NCBI RefSeq assembly: GCF_000429025.1
Contig: NZ_AUBB01000024.1
Coordinates: forward strand, 62,001-126,000
From: Actinospineispora spinosispora DSM 44797
GTDB lineage: Bacteria; Actinomycetota; Actinomycetes; Mycobacteriales; Pseudonocardiaceae
Direction: 5' to 3'
DNA length: 64,000 nt
The notes below the pieces were generated by a model. That model was not told the origin of the DNA, did not search any database, and was given only the letters and a program-made list of their open reading frames with translations. Of the stretch, positions 32,828 to 41,227 are shown piece by piece. Both the position numbers and the translations under genes were made by a program. The stretch's first letter is position 1. The number at the start of each line of letters is the position of its first letter.

Positions 32828-33931
32828 TCAGGCCAGTGCCAGGGTTCGTAGCACGAGTCGAGCGGCGTCGCCGCCTGCTTCCTCAGCGATGTCCAGCGCG
32901 GTGGGTACGTCCAGCTCACGCAGCAGCGCCGAGGTGACCGCGTCGAGGGAACCCTTCTCCTCGCCCCGGGTGCCCGCCGCCGAGTAGATGCGGTCCAGCC
33001 GGGCGGCCGACGCCGTGAGGTCCGCCGGATGGAAGTCCCACGGCTCGCGCCAGTCGCGATCGAGCAGCAGCAGCCGGATCGCGGCGGGCGAGTGCTCCCG
33101 CAGCAGGTCGGCCACCAGCACGAGGTTGCCGGTCGACTTGGCCATCTTCTCGCCGCCGATCCCCACGGTGCCGACGTTGAGCCGGGACCTGGCGAACGGC
33201 CGCACGCCGGTGGCGGCCTCGACGAGCGCCGCCTGGTAGGCGTGGTGCGGGAACGCCAGGTCGGCACCGCCCGCGACCAGGTCGACCGAGGAGCCAAGCA
33301 CGCTCAGCGCGATCGCGGCGCACTCGGCGTGCCAGCCCGGCCGCCCCAGCCCCCACGGGCTCGGCCACGCCGGTTCGTCCGGCCCCGAGCTGCGCCACAC
33401 CGCGACGTCGTGCGGCTCCCGCGCGGTGTGGTCGCCGGTCAGCTCGCCGTGTTCGTCGGCGTCGGCCGGTACACCACCGGGGATCGCGGGGAAGCCCCGG
33501 AAGTAGACCTGCCCGTCGCGGAGATAGCCGTGGCCCGACTCCAGCAGCGCGGCCGCCAGCTCGATCACCCGGTCCACGTGACGCCGCGCGCGCGGCGTGT
33601 AGGTGGGCGGCCGGACCCGCAGCGCGGTCATGTCCTGGTCGAACAGGTACTCCTGGGTGGCGGCGAGCACGTCGTAAGGGGTCTCGCGCTCGGCCGCGGC
33701 GATGGTGAGCACGTCGTCGATGTCGGTGACGTTGCGGCACACCAGCACCTCGACGCCGGCCATGCGCATGATCGAGGTGGCCGCGTCGGCCCACACGAAC
33801 GTCGCGGCATGACCGAGATGGGTGACGTCGTACGGCGTGATCCCGCACAGGTAGACGCGGGCCGGACTGATCAGCGGCAGCGCCTGGCCACCCAAGGTGA
33901 GGCAGCGAGGGCCGGCAGGCAGGGGAGTCAC
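32828..33931 (-). CDS. MshC-like cysteine ligase (cysteinyl-tRNA synthetase fold)
   Basis: 367 residues, about 45 shorter than usual MshC. MshC joins cysteine to GlcN-Ins in mycothiol synthesis. Visible class I synthetase features: VYLCGITPYDVTHLGHAATF with zinc-ligand Cys 29 and HLGH (38-41), GRPGWHAECAAIALSVLG (Cys 204), AFPHH (229-230), and KMAKSTGN (262-269) in place of KMSKS. The anticodon-binding part of CysRS is absent, as in MshC. The usual N-terminal ~30 residues of MshC are missing, and the KMSKS change is unusual. It could be the only mshC or a paralogue that activates Cys for another acceptor; the window does not decide this. Confidence 0.8.
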   Translation of the reverse strand: MTPLPAGPRCLTLGGQALPLISPARVYLCGITPYDVTHLGHAATFVWADAATSIMRMAGVEVLVCRNVTDIDDVLTIAAAERETPYDVLAATQEYLFDQDMTALRVRPPTYTPRARRHVDRVIELAAALLESGHGYLRDGQVYFRGFPAIPGGVPADADEHGELTGDHTAREPHDVAVWRSSGPDEPAWPSPWGLGRPGWHAECAAIALSVLGSSVDLVAGGADLAFPHHAYQAALVEAATGVRPFARSRLNVGTVGIGGEKMAKSTGNLVLVADLLREHSPAAIRLLLLDRDWREPWDFHPADLTASAARLDRIYSAAGTRGEEKGSLDAVTSALLRELDVPTALDIAEEAGGDAARLVLRTLALA

Positions 33932-33992
33932 ACGACCGAGTTTGCCAGGCCACCCGGTCAGGCACCGGACCGGCGCGCGGGTCCGATTCCTA

Positions 33993-34053
33993 AGATCACC
34001 ACGGCCCCATGGCCGTCGTCGGCGACGGAACAGCCATGGCGCCGTGGTGATCT
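33993..34053. repeat. GATCACCAC-family palindrome, copy 3
   Basis: Arms 33993-34013 (begins AGATCACCACGGCCCCATGG) and 34033-34053 pair with one mismatch in 21 nt; a second inner stem (CCGTCG/CGACGG) lies in the loop. Located in the gap between the MshC-like gene's start and the ADH stop, 14 bp after the latter. Confidence 0.85.
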
Positions 34054-34066
34054 CGGGCCGGACGGG

Positions 34067-35107
34067 TCAGGGAACGAGGATCGCCCGGCCGAGGACCTTG
34101 CCGGCCGCGAGGTCGTCGAAGGCCTGCTGGAAGTCGGCGAGCGGGTAGCGGACCGTCTCCACGACCAGCTTGCCCTGCTGCGCCAGTGCGATGACCTCCA
34201 GCAGGTCGGCCCGGGTGCCACCGTAGGAACGTTGTGCGTTGACGCCCCACGGCAGCGACACACTGTCTGCGTCGGCGGCGAACGGGAACCGGCCGCCGCC
34301 CAGACCGACGAACCTGATGAGTCCCTCGGGAGCGACGACGGCGGTGGCCAGGTCGACGGTGGGCTGCGCGCCGACGAAGTCGAGAACGACGTCGACGCCG
34401 TAACCACCCGTGTCGTCGAGAATCCGCTGGGCGGCCGAGGAGTCGCTGGGGAGCACGAGGTCCGCGCCGTGCTCGCGGGCCACGGCCAGCTTCGCCTCGT
34501 CGGTGTCGAGCGCGATCACCCGCGCGGCGGTGGTGGCCTTCATGATCTGCAGGCCGAGGTGCCCCAGCCCGCCGATCCCGATGAGGACGGCCGTGGAGCC
34601 GGGGGTGAGCCGGTCGCGCGCGGAGTTGATCGCGTGCATCGGGGTGAGCGCCGCGTCCGCGAGCGGACCGGCGATGACCGGGTCGATCGCGCCGAGCTGC
34701 TCCAGCTGGCGTGCCGGCACCAGCATGTACTCGGCCATCGCGCCGTCCGGTCCGAGACCCGGTGTGGTCGGGAACAGGTTGCGGCTGCCGTTCACCCGGC
34801 AGGCGTTGTCCCTGCCCTCGGTGCACGGCCGGCAGTGGCCGCAGCCCCACACGAGGTTCACGATGACCGCGTCACCCTCGGCGAGCCCGGCCACCTCGGA
34901 GCCGAGCGCATCCACCCAGCCGGCACCCTCGTGCCCGACCGTTCCGCCGAAGAACGGCCACGCCTCGCCCATCTCCAGTACGTGCAGGTCCGAGTGGCAC
35001 AGCCCGGCGCCGGCGATCTTGATCCGGACCTCGCCGGGACCCGGCACGGGAACATCGACCTCGGCCAACTGCAGTGTTCCGGGACCGACGAGCTTGACTG
35101 CGCGCAT
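34067..35107 (-). CDS. Zinc-dependent alcohol dehydrogenase (MDR family)
   Basis: 346 residues. Catalytic zinc site: GLCHSDLHVLEMG (Cys, His) and GHEGAGWV; structural zinc site: GCGHCRPCTEGRDNAC (four Cys). NAD(P)-binding fold: AVLIGIGGLGHLGLQIMK, with Asp after the second strand (ALDTDE), favouring NAD. Oxidises an alcohol or reduces an aldehyde; the substrate is not predictable. In an alkane-degrading strain it could handle alkanols, but it is 20 kb from alkB. Confidence 0.92.
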   Translation of the reverse strand: MRAVKLVGPGTLQLAEVDVPVPGPGEVRIKIAGAGLCHSDLHVLEMGEAWPFFGGTVGHEGAGWVDALGSEVAGLAEGDAVIVNLVWGCGHCRPCTEGRDNACRVNGSRNLFPTTPGLGPDGAMAEYMLVPARQLEQLGAIDPVIAGPLADAALTPMHAINSARDRLTPGSTAVLIGIGGLGHLGLQIMKATTAARVIALDTDEAKLAVAREHGADLVLPSDSSAAQRILDDTGGYGVDVVLDFVGAQPTVDLATAVVAPEGLIRFVGLGGGRFPFAADADSVSLPWGVNAQRSYGGTRADLLEVIALAQQGKLVVETVRYPLADFQQAFDDLAAGKVLGRAILVP

Positions 35108-35174
35108 GTGCCGTGGTTCCTCTCAGACGCGTCCGGCGCCGCCGGCCGGCGGCGCCGGGGCAGCGTTATCACGT

Positions 35175-36422
35175 CTAGTGTCGCGCATCACTCCCGCAAG
35201 TGGGTGCGGCGACCTCACCCAGCCGCCTGACGAGGTAGCGCCGCTCGGTGTCGGTCGGTGCCAGCGCGAGTGCCTCGCGGTAGGCGGCGGCGGCCTCGTG
35301 CCGGCGGCCCAACCGCCGGAGCAGGTCGGCGCGGGTGGCGGACAGCAGATGGTGACCGCCGAGCTCGGGCGCCAGCGCGTCCACCAGCGCCAGCCCTTCG
35401 GCGGGACCGTCGGACATGGCCACCGCCACGGCGCGGTTCAGCTCGACCATCGCCGAGCCGTTCATGACCGCCAGCCTGCCGTAGAGCTGCGCGATCTGTG
35501 CCCAGTCGGTGTCCGCCGCCCGCCGCGCGGTGCTGTGACAGGCCGCGATCGCCGCCTGGACCTGGTACGGCCCCGGACGTCCGTTGCTCAGGGCCGTGTC
35601 GAGGAGATCGGCACCGCGGGTGATCTTGTCGGTGTCCCACCGGGAGCGGTCCTGCTCCTCCAACGGCACCAGCTCACCGGAGCCGTCCATCCGGGCGCCT
35701 CGCCGTGCATCGTGCAGCAGCATGAGTGCGAGCAGTCCGAGCGCCTCGGGTTCGTCGGGCATCAGCCGGGTGAGCGTCGTGGCCAGGTCGATCGCCTCGG
35801 CGCACAGCCGCCGCCGGATCAGCGCCGCACCCGCCGACGCAGCGTAACCCTCGCTGAACAGCAGGTACAGGACGGCGAGCACCGCGTTGGTGCGTTCCGG
35901 CAGCAGGTGTGCGGGTGGGACCCGGTACGGGATGCCCGCGTTGCGGATCTTCTGTTTGGCGCGCACGAGCCGTTTGGTCATCGTCGCTTCGCTCACCAGG
36001 AACGCGCTCGCGATCTCGGCGGTGGTCAGGCCGGTGACCACCCGCAGCGTGAGCGCCACCCGAGCCTCCGGCGGCAGCGCGGGGTGACAACAGGTGAAGA
36101 TCAGCCGTAGCCGGTCGTCCTGGATACCGCTGTCGTCCGCCGGCTCGTCACCCTCGACACGTTCCGCGACCTCGCGCAGCACCGAGGTCTCGGTGGCGGT
36201 GCGCCGCAGCCGGTCGAGTGCGCGGTTGCGCGCCGCGGTGGTGAGCCAGGCACCGGGGCGGCGCGGGACGCCTTCGCGTGGCCAGCGTTGCAGCGCTGTG
36301 GCGAAGGCGTCCTGCACACATTCCTCGGCCAGGTCCCAGTCGCCGGTCATGCGGATCAGGGTCGCGACGATGCGCCCGCGCTCCGCCCGGAAGACAGCGG
36401 TGACCTCGGCCTCGACGCTCAC
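35175..36422 (-). CDS. ECF-type RNA polymerase sigma factor with C-terminal helical extension (ECF42-like)
   Basis: 415 residues from the GTG at 36422, which overlaps the stop of the YCII gene (GTGA). Region 2: RMTGDWDLAEECVQDAFATALQRWP; region 4: LTTAEIASAFLVSEATMTKRLVRAKQKIR. The remaining ~240 residues form a helical, TPR-like domain (LLALMLLHDARRGARMD; LYGRLAVMNGSAMVELNRAVA). This long architecture with a DGPF/YCII protein next to it is the hallmark of the ECF42 group, which has no classical anti-sigma factor. The longer upstream frame is noise. Confidence 0.92.
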   Translation of the reverse strand: MSVEAEVTAVFRAERGRIVATLIRMTGDWDLAEECVQDAFATALQRWPREGVPRRPGAWLTTAARNRALDRLRRTATETSVLREVAERVEGDEPADDSGIQDDRLRLIFTCCHPALPPEARVALTLRVVTGLTTAEIASAFLVSEATMTKRLVRAKQKIRNAGIPYRVPPAHLLPERTNAVLAVLYLLFSEGYAASAGAALIRRRLCAEAIDLATTLTRLMPDEPEALGLLALMLLHDARRGARMDGSGELVPLEEQDRSRWDTDKITRGADLLDTALSNGRPGPYQVQAAIAACHSTARRAADTDWAQIAQLYGRLAVMNGSAMVELNRAVAVAMSDGPAEGLALVDALAPELGGHHLLSATRADLLRRLGRRHEAAAAYREALALAPTDTERRYLVRRLGEVAAPTCGSDARH

Positions 36423-36733
36423 TCGCGAAGCGGCCTGATCTCGACCGAGCCGAAGTGGGCCACCGGGTGCGCCGCCGCGATCTCCATCGCCTCGTCGAGG
36501 TCGGCGCACTCGATCAGGTCGTACCCGGCGATGTGCTCGCTGGTCTCGGCGAACGGCCCGCTGGACAGCAGCACCTCGCCGCCGCGCGTCCGGACCGTCG
36601 TCGCGTCGCTGATCGGCCGCATCTCCGACCCGTGCAGACGGCGGTCGCCCACCTTCGCCAGCCACTGCTCGATGTTCGGCGTGCCCGCCGGCACCTCGGG
36701 GTCCTCGCCGGCACAGATGAGGAGCATGTACTT
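36419..36733 (-). CDS. YCII/DGPF-domain protein linked to the sigma factor
   Basis: 104 residues from the GTG at 36733, giving the family start (M/V)KYMLLICAGED, with GGAGAA 5 nt upstream. The motif GEVLLSSGPFAETSEHIAGYDLIECADLDEAMEIAA, spread over residues 46-81, is the YCII/DGPF domain. Such proteins are found next to ECF42 sigma factors and are thought to belong to their target regulon. It precedes the sigma gene with a 4-bp overlap. Confidence 0.9.
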   Translation of the reverse strand, partial: KYMLLICAGEDPEVPAGTPNIEQWLAKVGDRRLHGSEMRPISDATTVRTRGGEVLLSSGPFAETSEHIAGYDLIECADLDEAMEIAAAHPVAHFGSVEIRPLRE

Positions 36734-36911
36734 CACGGTTTCTCCGTTCTTCGGGGTCATCTCACCACTACGACGAACGGGAACGGCCGGACAGGACACC
36801 CTGGCCGCCCATCACCCGGAAGGGGGCGATGAGCGTGTCGCGGGCGGGTGCGGGTACGTCCGAGGTCGTCGACGACCCACGATGTGCTCTCGGCGACCTG
36901 TGAGGAGACCT

Positions 36912-37394
36912 ATGACCGCCGTCGACACCGGACAGACGCGGGTGACCGGCCGTCGCATCGTCCAGTACGTCCTGGACCTGTTCCTGGCGGGCTTCATCCT
37001 GTCGTTCATCGACATCGCGCTGAACGCCGTCACGCCCGGTTGGGGGTTCCGCCGAGGCGACGGCTCGTGGACCGAGCTGTACGGCCTGGTCGCGCAGCCC
37101 GGATGGCCTTCCTTCTTCGCGGGCCTGCTCACCGTGGTGGTGTGGGCGCTCGTGTTCATCGTGGTGCCGATCCGCTCCGGCCGCACACCGGCGATGGCGC
37201 TGATGGGCCTGCGTATCGTGCGCCTCGACGGCGGACCGCCCTCCGCCGGGCAGCACACCGGCAGAGCGGTACTGCTCGTCGTGGACATGTTCCTCGGTGG
37301 TCTGCTGGGCTGGCTGGTGATCGTGTGCTCGCGCCACCGCCAGCGCATCGGCGACCACGCCGCCGGCACGCTGGTCGTCCGACACCTCAAGTAG
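36912..37394 (+). CDS. RDD family membrane protein
   Basis: 160 residues with three membrane helices. RRIVQYVLDLFLAGFILSF (with Arg and Asp of the RDD motif), MALMGLRIVRLDGG, and RHRQRIGDHAAGTLVV at the end are typical of the RDD family. Function unknown; some members are transporters or membrane anchors. ATG with GAGGAG 7 nt before. Divergent from the YCII/sigma pair with a 178-bp gap that shows no further gene. Confidence 0.85.
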   Translation: MTAVDTGQTRVTGRRIVQYVLDLFLAGFILSFIDIALNAVTPGWGFRRGDGSWTELYGLVAQPGWPSFFAGLLTVVVWALVFIVVPIRSGRTPAMALMGLRIVRLDGGPPSAGQHTGRAVLLVVDMFLGGLLGWLVIVCSRHRQRIGDHAAGTLVVRHLK

Positions 37395-37479
37395 GCACCG
37401 TGTCTAGTGCAAGTGACGCTGTGTAAAGTTAGAGTTGCATGCGTCACCCCGGCGCGGCGCCGACCCCCGGAGGTCCTGG

Positions 37480-38502
37480 ATGAGATCGCTGCGCAGCGCG
37501 CGGGTGTGGCTGGCCGCGGCCATCGCCGTCGTCGCCACCGCCATGACCGCACTCCCCGCGTCGGCGGCACCGGTCCGGGAGACGTCGGTGGCCACCGTGC
37601 TCGGTCTCGACGAGACCGGGGTCTACAGCAGCGACCAGGGGCAGGTCAGCTACCAGGTCCACGTGCCGCCGGGGCGCCGGCCCGGCACCCGGCTGCCGGT
37701 GATGATGGCGGTGCACGGCTGCGCGATGACCGGCTACGGCCTGAACTCGATGAAGAGCACCACCCAGTTCAACCGGCTGGCCGACCGGGAGGGGTTCATC
37801 GTCGTCTACCCGACGCAGTCGCTGCTGCGCAACACCAAGCTCTGCTGGAACTCACTCGACCCGGCCCACCAGCACCGAGGCCGGGGTGAGCCGGAGCTGC
37901 TCGCCGGTGTCGCGCGCAACGTCGTGCGCGACTTCGGCGGCGACCCCGACCGGGTGCACGTCGCCGGGGCCTCCTCGGGCGCGGGCACCGCGGTGATCCT
38001 CGCCGTCACCTACCCGGACGTCTTCGCGACCGCCACGTCCGTCGCCGGCGGCGAGTACGGGTTCTACCGGGTCGACCTGAACAAGCCGGACGAGGTGACC
38101 CCGACCGACAACGCGCGGCTGGCGCTGGCGGAGATGGGGCCTCGGGCGCGGCAGGTGCCGCTGCTGGTCGTGCAGGGCGACAAGGACACCACGGTGCCGC
38201 CGGTGATGGCCGAGCGCCTCGTCCAGCAGTGGGCCGCGCTCGACGACCTGGTGCCCGACGGGCGCATCGACGGCGACGTCGACGACCACGCCGACGAGAC
38301 CACCCGCCACACCCCTCCCGGCATCCACCCGTACACGTATCGCGGCTACACCGATGGGCAGCGGACCCTCATCGAGTACTTCCTCATCGAAGGCCAGGGT
38401 CACGCCTGGTCCGGCCCCGACGGGTTCGGCCTCTTCACCGACCGGCAAGGACCCGATCTCGCCGAGATCACCTGGAAGTTCGCCTCGAACCGACGTCGCT
38501 GA
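37480..38502 (+). CDS. Secreted esterase, PHB-depolymerase-like family
   Basis: 340 residues from the ATG at 37480 (GGAGG 6 nt before). A signal peptide is clear: Arg-rich start, hydrophobic VWLAAAIAVVATAMTAL and cleavage after ASA. The mature part has HGCAMTGYGL (oxyanion), GASSGAGTAV (nucleophile Ser), QGDKDTTVPP (Asp) and GQGHAWSG (His), as in extracellular poly(hydroxybutyrate) depolymerase-type or feruloyl esterases. No binding domain follows, so the substrate may be small esters or a polymer. The tetR gene follows 8 bp after the stop. Confidence 0.9.
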   Translation: MRSLRSARVWLAAAIAVVATAMTALPASAAPVRETSVATVLGLDETGVYSSDQGQVSYQVHVPPGRRPGTRLPVMMAVHGCAMTGYGLNSMKSTTQFNRLADREGFIVVYPTQSLLRNTKLCWNSLDPAHQHRGRGEPELLAGVARNVVRDFGGDPDRVHVAGASSGAGTAVILAVTYPDVFATATSVAGGEYGFYRVDLNKPDEVTPTDNARLALAEMGPRARQVPLLVVQGDKDTTVPPVMAERLVQQWAALDDLVPDGRIDGDVDDHADETTRHTPPGIHPYTYRGYTDGQRTLIEYFLIEGQGHAWSGPDGFGLFTDRQGPDLAEITWKFASNRRR

Positions 38503-38510
38503 CACCACCC

Positions 38511-39116
38511 ATGACCCCCTCGGCACCACGACGAACCCGGCTGTCCCGGGAAGCACGCGCCGCGCAGCTCCTCGACGTCGCGGAACGGCTCTTCGCCTCG
38601 GCCGGTTTCGAAGGCACCGCCATGGAGGACATCGCGCGCGCCGCTGGCGTCACCCGTCCCATGGTGTACGCCCACTACGCCACGAAGGACGAGATCTTCC
38701 TGGCCTGCGTGCGGCGGGCGCGCGCCGAGCTGGAAGCACGGATCCGGGAACCGGAGATCATGATCGAGGCCGGCGCCGGCGCCCCGGCGGTCATCGAGCG
38801 CGCCGGCACCGTGTTCTTCGAGATCCTCGAACGCGACCCGGCCCGGTGGATGGTGCTGTTCAACCCCAGCACGGCCCTGTCGAAGGAGCTGGCCACCGAG
38901 CTCACCGCGATGCGGCAACGCACCATCGCCCGCATCGCCGACCTGACCCGCCACTTCGCCACGTTCGACGAGGAACGCAACACCGCGTTCGCCTACGCGA
39001 TCAGCGGAGTCGGCGAGCAGCTCGGGCGCTGGTGGATCAACAACCCGGACGTGCCGCGCTCCCGCGTCGTCGAGCATTACCGCGACTTCATCGTCGGCGG
39101 CCTCGCCCTGCCCTAG
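38511..39116 (+). CDS. TetR family transcriptional regulator
   Basis: 201 residues. HTH region: RAAQLLDVAERLFASAGFEGTAMEDIARAAGVTRPMVYAHYATKDEIFL across residues ~16-64. It starts 8 bp after the secreted esterase gene on the same strand, so it is probably co-transcribed and may control the esterase. A nested palindrome follows 40 bp after the stop. Confidence 0.9.
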   Translation: MTPSAPRRTRLSREARAAQLLDVAERLFASAGFEGTAMEDIARAAGVTRPMVYAHYATKDEIFLACVRRARAELEARIREPEIMIEAGAGAPAVIERAGTVFFEILERDPARWMVLFNPSTALSKELATELTAMRQRTIARIADLTRHFATFDEERNTAFAYAISGVGEQLGRWWINNPDVPRSRVVEHYRDFIVGGLALP

Positions 39117-39156
39117 CCGTAGGGCGACCTCGCGGATCTTGCGCCCTTCTCATCCC

Positions 39157-39226
39157 ACACCGCGCACCGTGTAGTCACACCGCGCTATGTGCACATGGCG
39201 CGGTGTGGACTCACGGTGCGCGGTGT
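39157..39226. repeat. 70-bp nested palindrome
   Basis: Outer arms ACACCGCGCACCGTG (39157-39171) and reverse complement 39212-39226; middle arms ACACCGCGC (39177-39185) and 39198-39206; centre ATGTGCACAT (39187-39196), itself a palindrome. The motif ACACCGCGC is used twice on each side. Located between convergent tetR and pepE genes. Confidence 0.9.
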
Positions 39227-39254
39227 CGCTCTGCGAAGCGGTGCTGGCCTGACC

Positions 39255-39941
39255 CTAGGAGATGGTGAGTCTTGTGCCGACCGGCAGCTCCCGCGCCGGA
39301 GCCGCGCGACTGAAGAGGACGGCGTCGCGGCCGTGCAACCGGGTGCCGTCGGACGCGATCCGGAGCCAGGCGCCCTCGCGCAGGCCGAGTACGGGCACGT
39401 CGTTCTCCTCGAGGAACTCGCCGATGCGTTCGGCGCGGGTCTCGCCCATGTGAACCGAGTCGGGTGAGCTGTCGAGGTAGTGCGGGTTGATCTGGAACCC
39501 GATCAGACCGAGTGCGTCGAATCCGCCCGGGTCGACGATCGGCATGTCGTTCGTGGTCCGGATCGACGGACAGGCCAGGTTGGTGCCGGCGCTGGCCCCG
39601 CCGTAGCGGGCGCCGGCGTGCACGGCCGAGCGGACGGCGTCGAGCAGACCACCGCGACGCATCGCTCGCAGCAGCCGGAAGGTGTTGCCGCCGCCGACGA
39701 ACACCGCCTGGGCGCCGGCCAGTGCCGAGGCCGGGTCGGGGGCCGTGTGCACGCCACGCACCCGCACTCCCGCCGGGGCGAAGGCGTCGGCGATCGCGGC
39801 GGTGTAGGCGTCGTGGTCGGCCAGCGCGTACGGGACGAACAGCACCTCGCGGTCGCCGTAGAACTCCCTCAGCTCGGCGCGGACGTGCCCGAGCCGCTCC
39901 TGGCCGTGGTTGGTCGAGTTGGACAGCAACAACAGGTCCAT
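39255..39941 (-). CDS. pepE: Peptidase E (alpha-aspartyl dipeptidase, S51 family)
   Basis: 228 residues from the ATG at 39941. It has VFVGGGNTFRLLRAM, the nucleophile elbow YGGASAGTNLAC (Ser), and FQINPHYLD (His) of the class I glutamine amidotransferase-like S51 peptidases, which cut Asp-X dipeptides in the cytoplasm. An upstream in-frame GTG (40004) would add 21 residues not seen in the family. The adjacent AraC regulator is divergent. Confidence 0.9.
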   Translation of the reverse strand: MDLLLLSNSTNHGQERLGHVRAELREFYGDREVLFVPYALADHDAYTAAIADAFAPAGVRVRGVHTAPDPASALAGAQAVFVGGGNTFRLLRAMRRGGLLDAVRSAVHAGARYGGASAGTNLACPSIRTTNDMPIVDPGGFDALGLIGFQINPHYLDSSPDSVHMGETRAERIGEFLEENDVPVLGLREGAWLRIASDGTRLHGRDAVLFSRAAPARELPVGTRLTIS

Positions 39942-40075
39942 GGGGCCTTTCCCGTGGTGCGAGGCATGTTCTTCGACCGCGACGCGCACCCGAGCCGTTG
40001 ACACCGCTGTCCGCGAGCTCCACTATCCAGGTGCCGAAGCCGTGAGCGCACCGTAGCGCCCGGAGGGAGCGCCAG

Positions 40076-41119
40076 ATGACCGCGCGAGAGCATGTTCCCG
40101 AAGTGGCGACCCTGCCCCCGTGGAACATCGGCCAGGACGAGGGCCTGCTGGTCCAGCGTGAGGTCTGCCGTTCGGGGCTGCTCGACGAGTTCCGTGCCCA
40201 GCTGAACAACTACTTCTACCCGGCACGGGTGGAGACGCTGAGCCGCGACGCCGACCTGCAGACCTCGTTGCTCAGCGCCGTCCATCTGGAGCACATCACC
40301 ATCGGGTTCGTGCGGTTCGGTTCCGAGGCGATGGTCGATCCGGGGGCGCTCGGCGCCTACCACATCAACGTGCCGCTCTCCGGGCGAGTGGCGTCCGAGT
40401 GCGGGCCCCGGCAGGCGCTGGCCACACCCGGCCGGGGCGCTGTCTTCACGCCTCGGGAGCACACCGTGCTGCCGTGGTGGAGCGCGGATGCGTCGCAGCT
40501 GTGCATCAAGCTGTCGAAGGCCTCGGTCGAGGACGAGCTCGAAGCACTGCTCGGTCACCCGATCACCCACGACATCCGGTTCGACCTCGCCCTCGACCTC
40601 ACCACCGCCCCGGCGGCCAGCTGGCTGGCGACGATCCGCCTGCTGATCGAGGAGCTCGACCGGGCGGACGGTCTGCTCGCGCGGTCCGGCAGTCACCGTG
40701 CCTACCTGGAACGGCTGATCATCGCGGGGCTCCTGCACACCCAGCCGCACGACCATCTCGAAGAGCTGCTGGCCCCGGCCGCCCCGGCGCGCCCACGCAC
40801 GGTCAAGCGGGTCATCGACCTGATCGAGTCCGGTCCCGAGGTGAACCACACCCTGTCCGACCTGGCACGCCACGCCGGGGTGTCCGCCCGCAGGTTGCAG
40901 ATCGCGTTCCAGGACGCGTTGGGCACCACGCCGACCGCGTACCACCGGAAGGTCAGGCTGGAGCACGCCCGCGCCGAGCTGCTCGACGGCCAGGACAGCG
41001 TGACGACCGTGGCCTATCGGTGGGGGTTCAACCATCCCGGCCGGTTCGCCACGCACTATCAGAACGCGTTCGGTGAGTCCCCGTCGCAGACCCTGAAACA
41101 CGCCCGGCGCCACGGCTGA
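40076..41119 (+). CDS. AraC family transcriptional regulator
   Basis: 347 residues. N-terminal AraC_binding_2-type domain (residues ~30-220) with AYHINVPLSGRVASECG; C-terminal double HTH: VNHTLSDLARHAGVSARRLQIAFQDALGTTPTAYHRKVRLEHARAELL and TTVAYRWGFNHPGRFATHYQNAFGESPSQTL in the last 100 residues. This architecture is common among activators of oxygenase operons, including phenol hydroxylase genes of rhodococci. It is 108 bp upstream of a flavin monooxygenase/P450 pair in the same direction, so activation of that operon is likely. Confidence 0.9.
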   Translation: MTAREHVPEVATLPPWNIGQDEGLLVQREVCRSGLLDEFRAQLNNYFYPARVETLSRDADLQTSLLSAVHLEHITIGFVRFGSEAMVDPGALGAYHINVPLSGRVASECGPRQALATPGRGAVFTPREHTVLPWWSADASQLCIKLSKASVEDELEALLGHPITHDIRFDLALDLTTAPAASWLATIRLLIEELDRADGLLARSGSHRAYLERLIIAGLLHTQPHDHLEELLAPAAPARPRTVKRVIDLIESGPEVNHTLSDLARHAGVSARRLQIAFQDALGTTPTAYHRKVRLEHARAELLDGQDSVTTVAYRWGFNHPGRFATHYQNAFGESPSQTLKHARRHG

Positions 41120-41227
41120 GCGCGCGGTTCGCATTGTGTACCGCGTGCGTCGCAACGTGGCTGGAGAAATTCCCTCGCCCGCCTAGCGTCTTGCCCCAGG
41201 TGAGTGCTGGTCGAGTGGAGGAACGTC

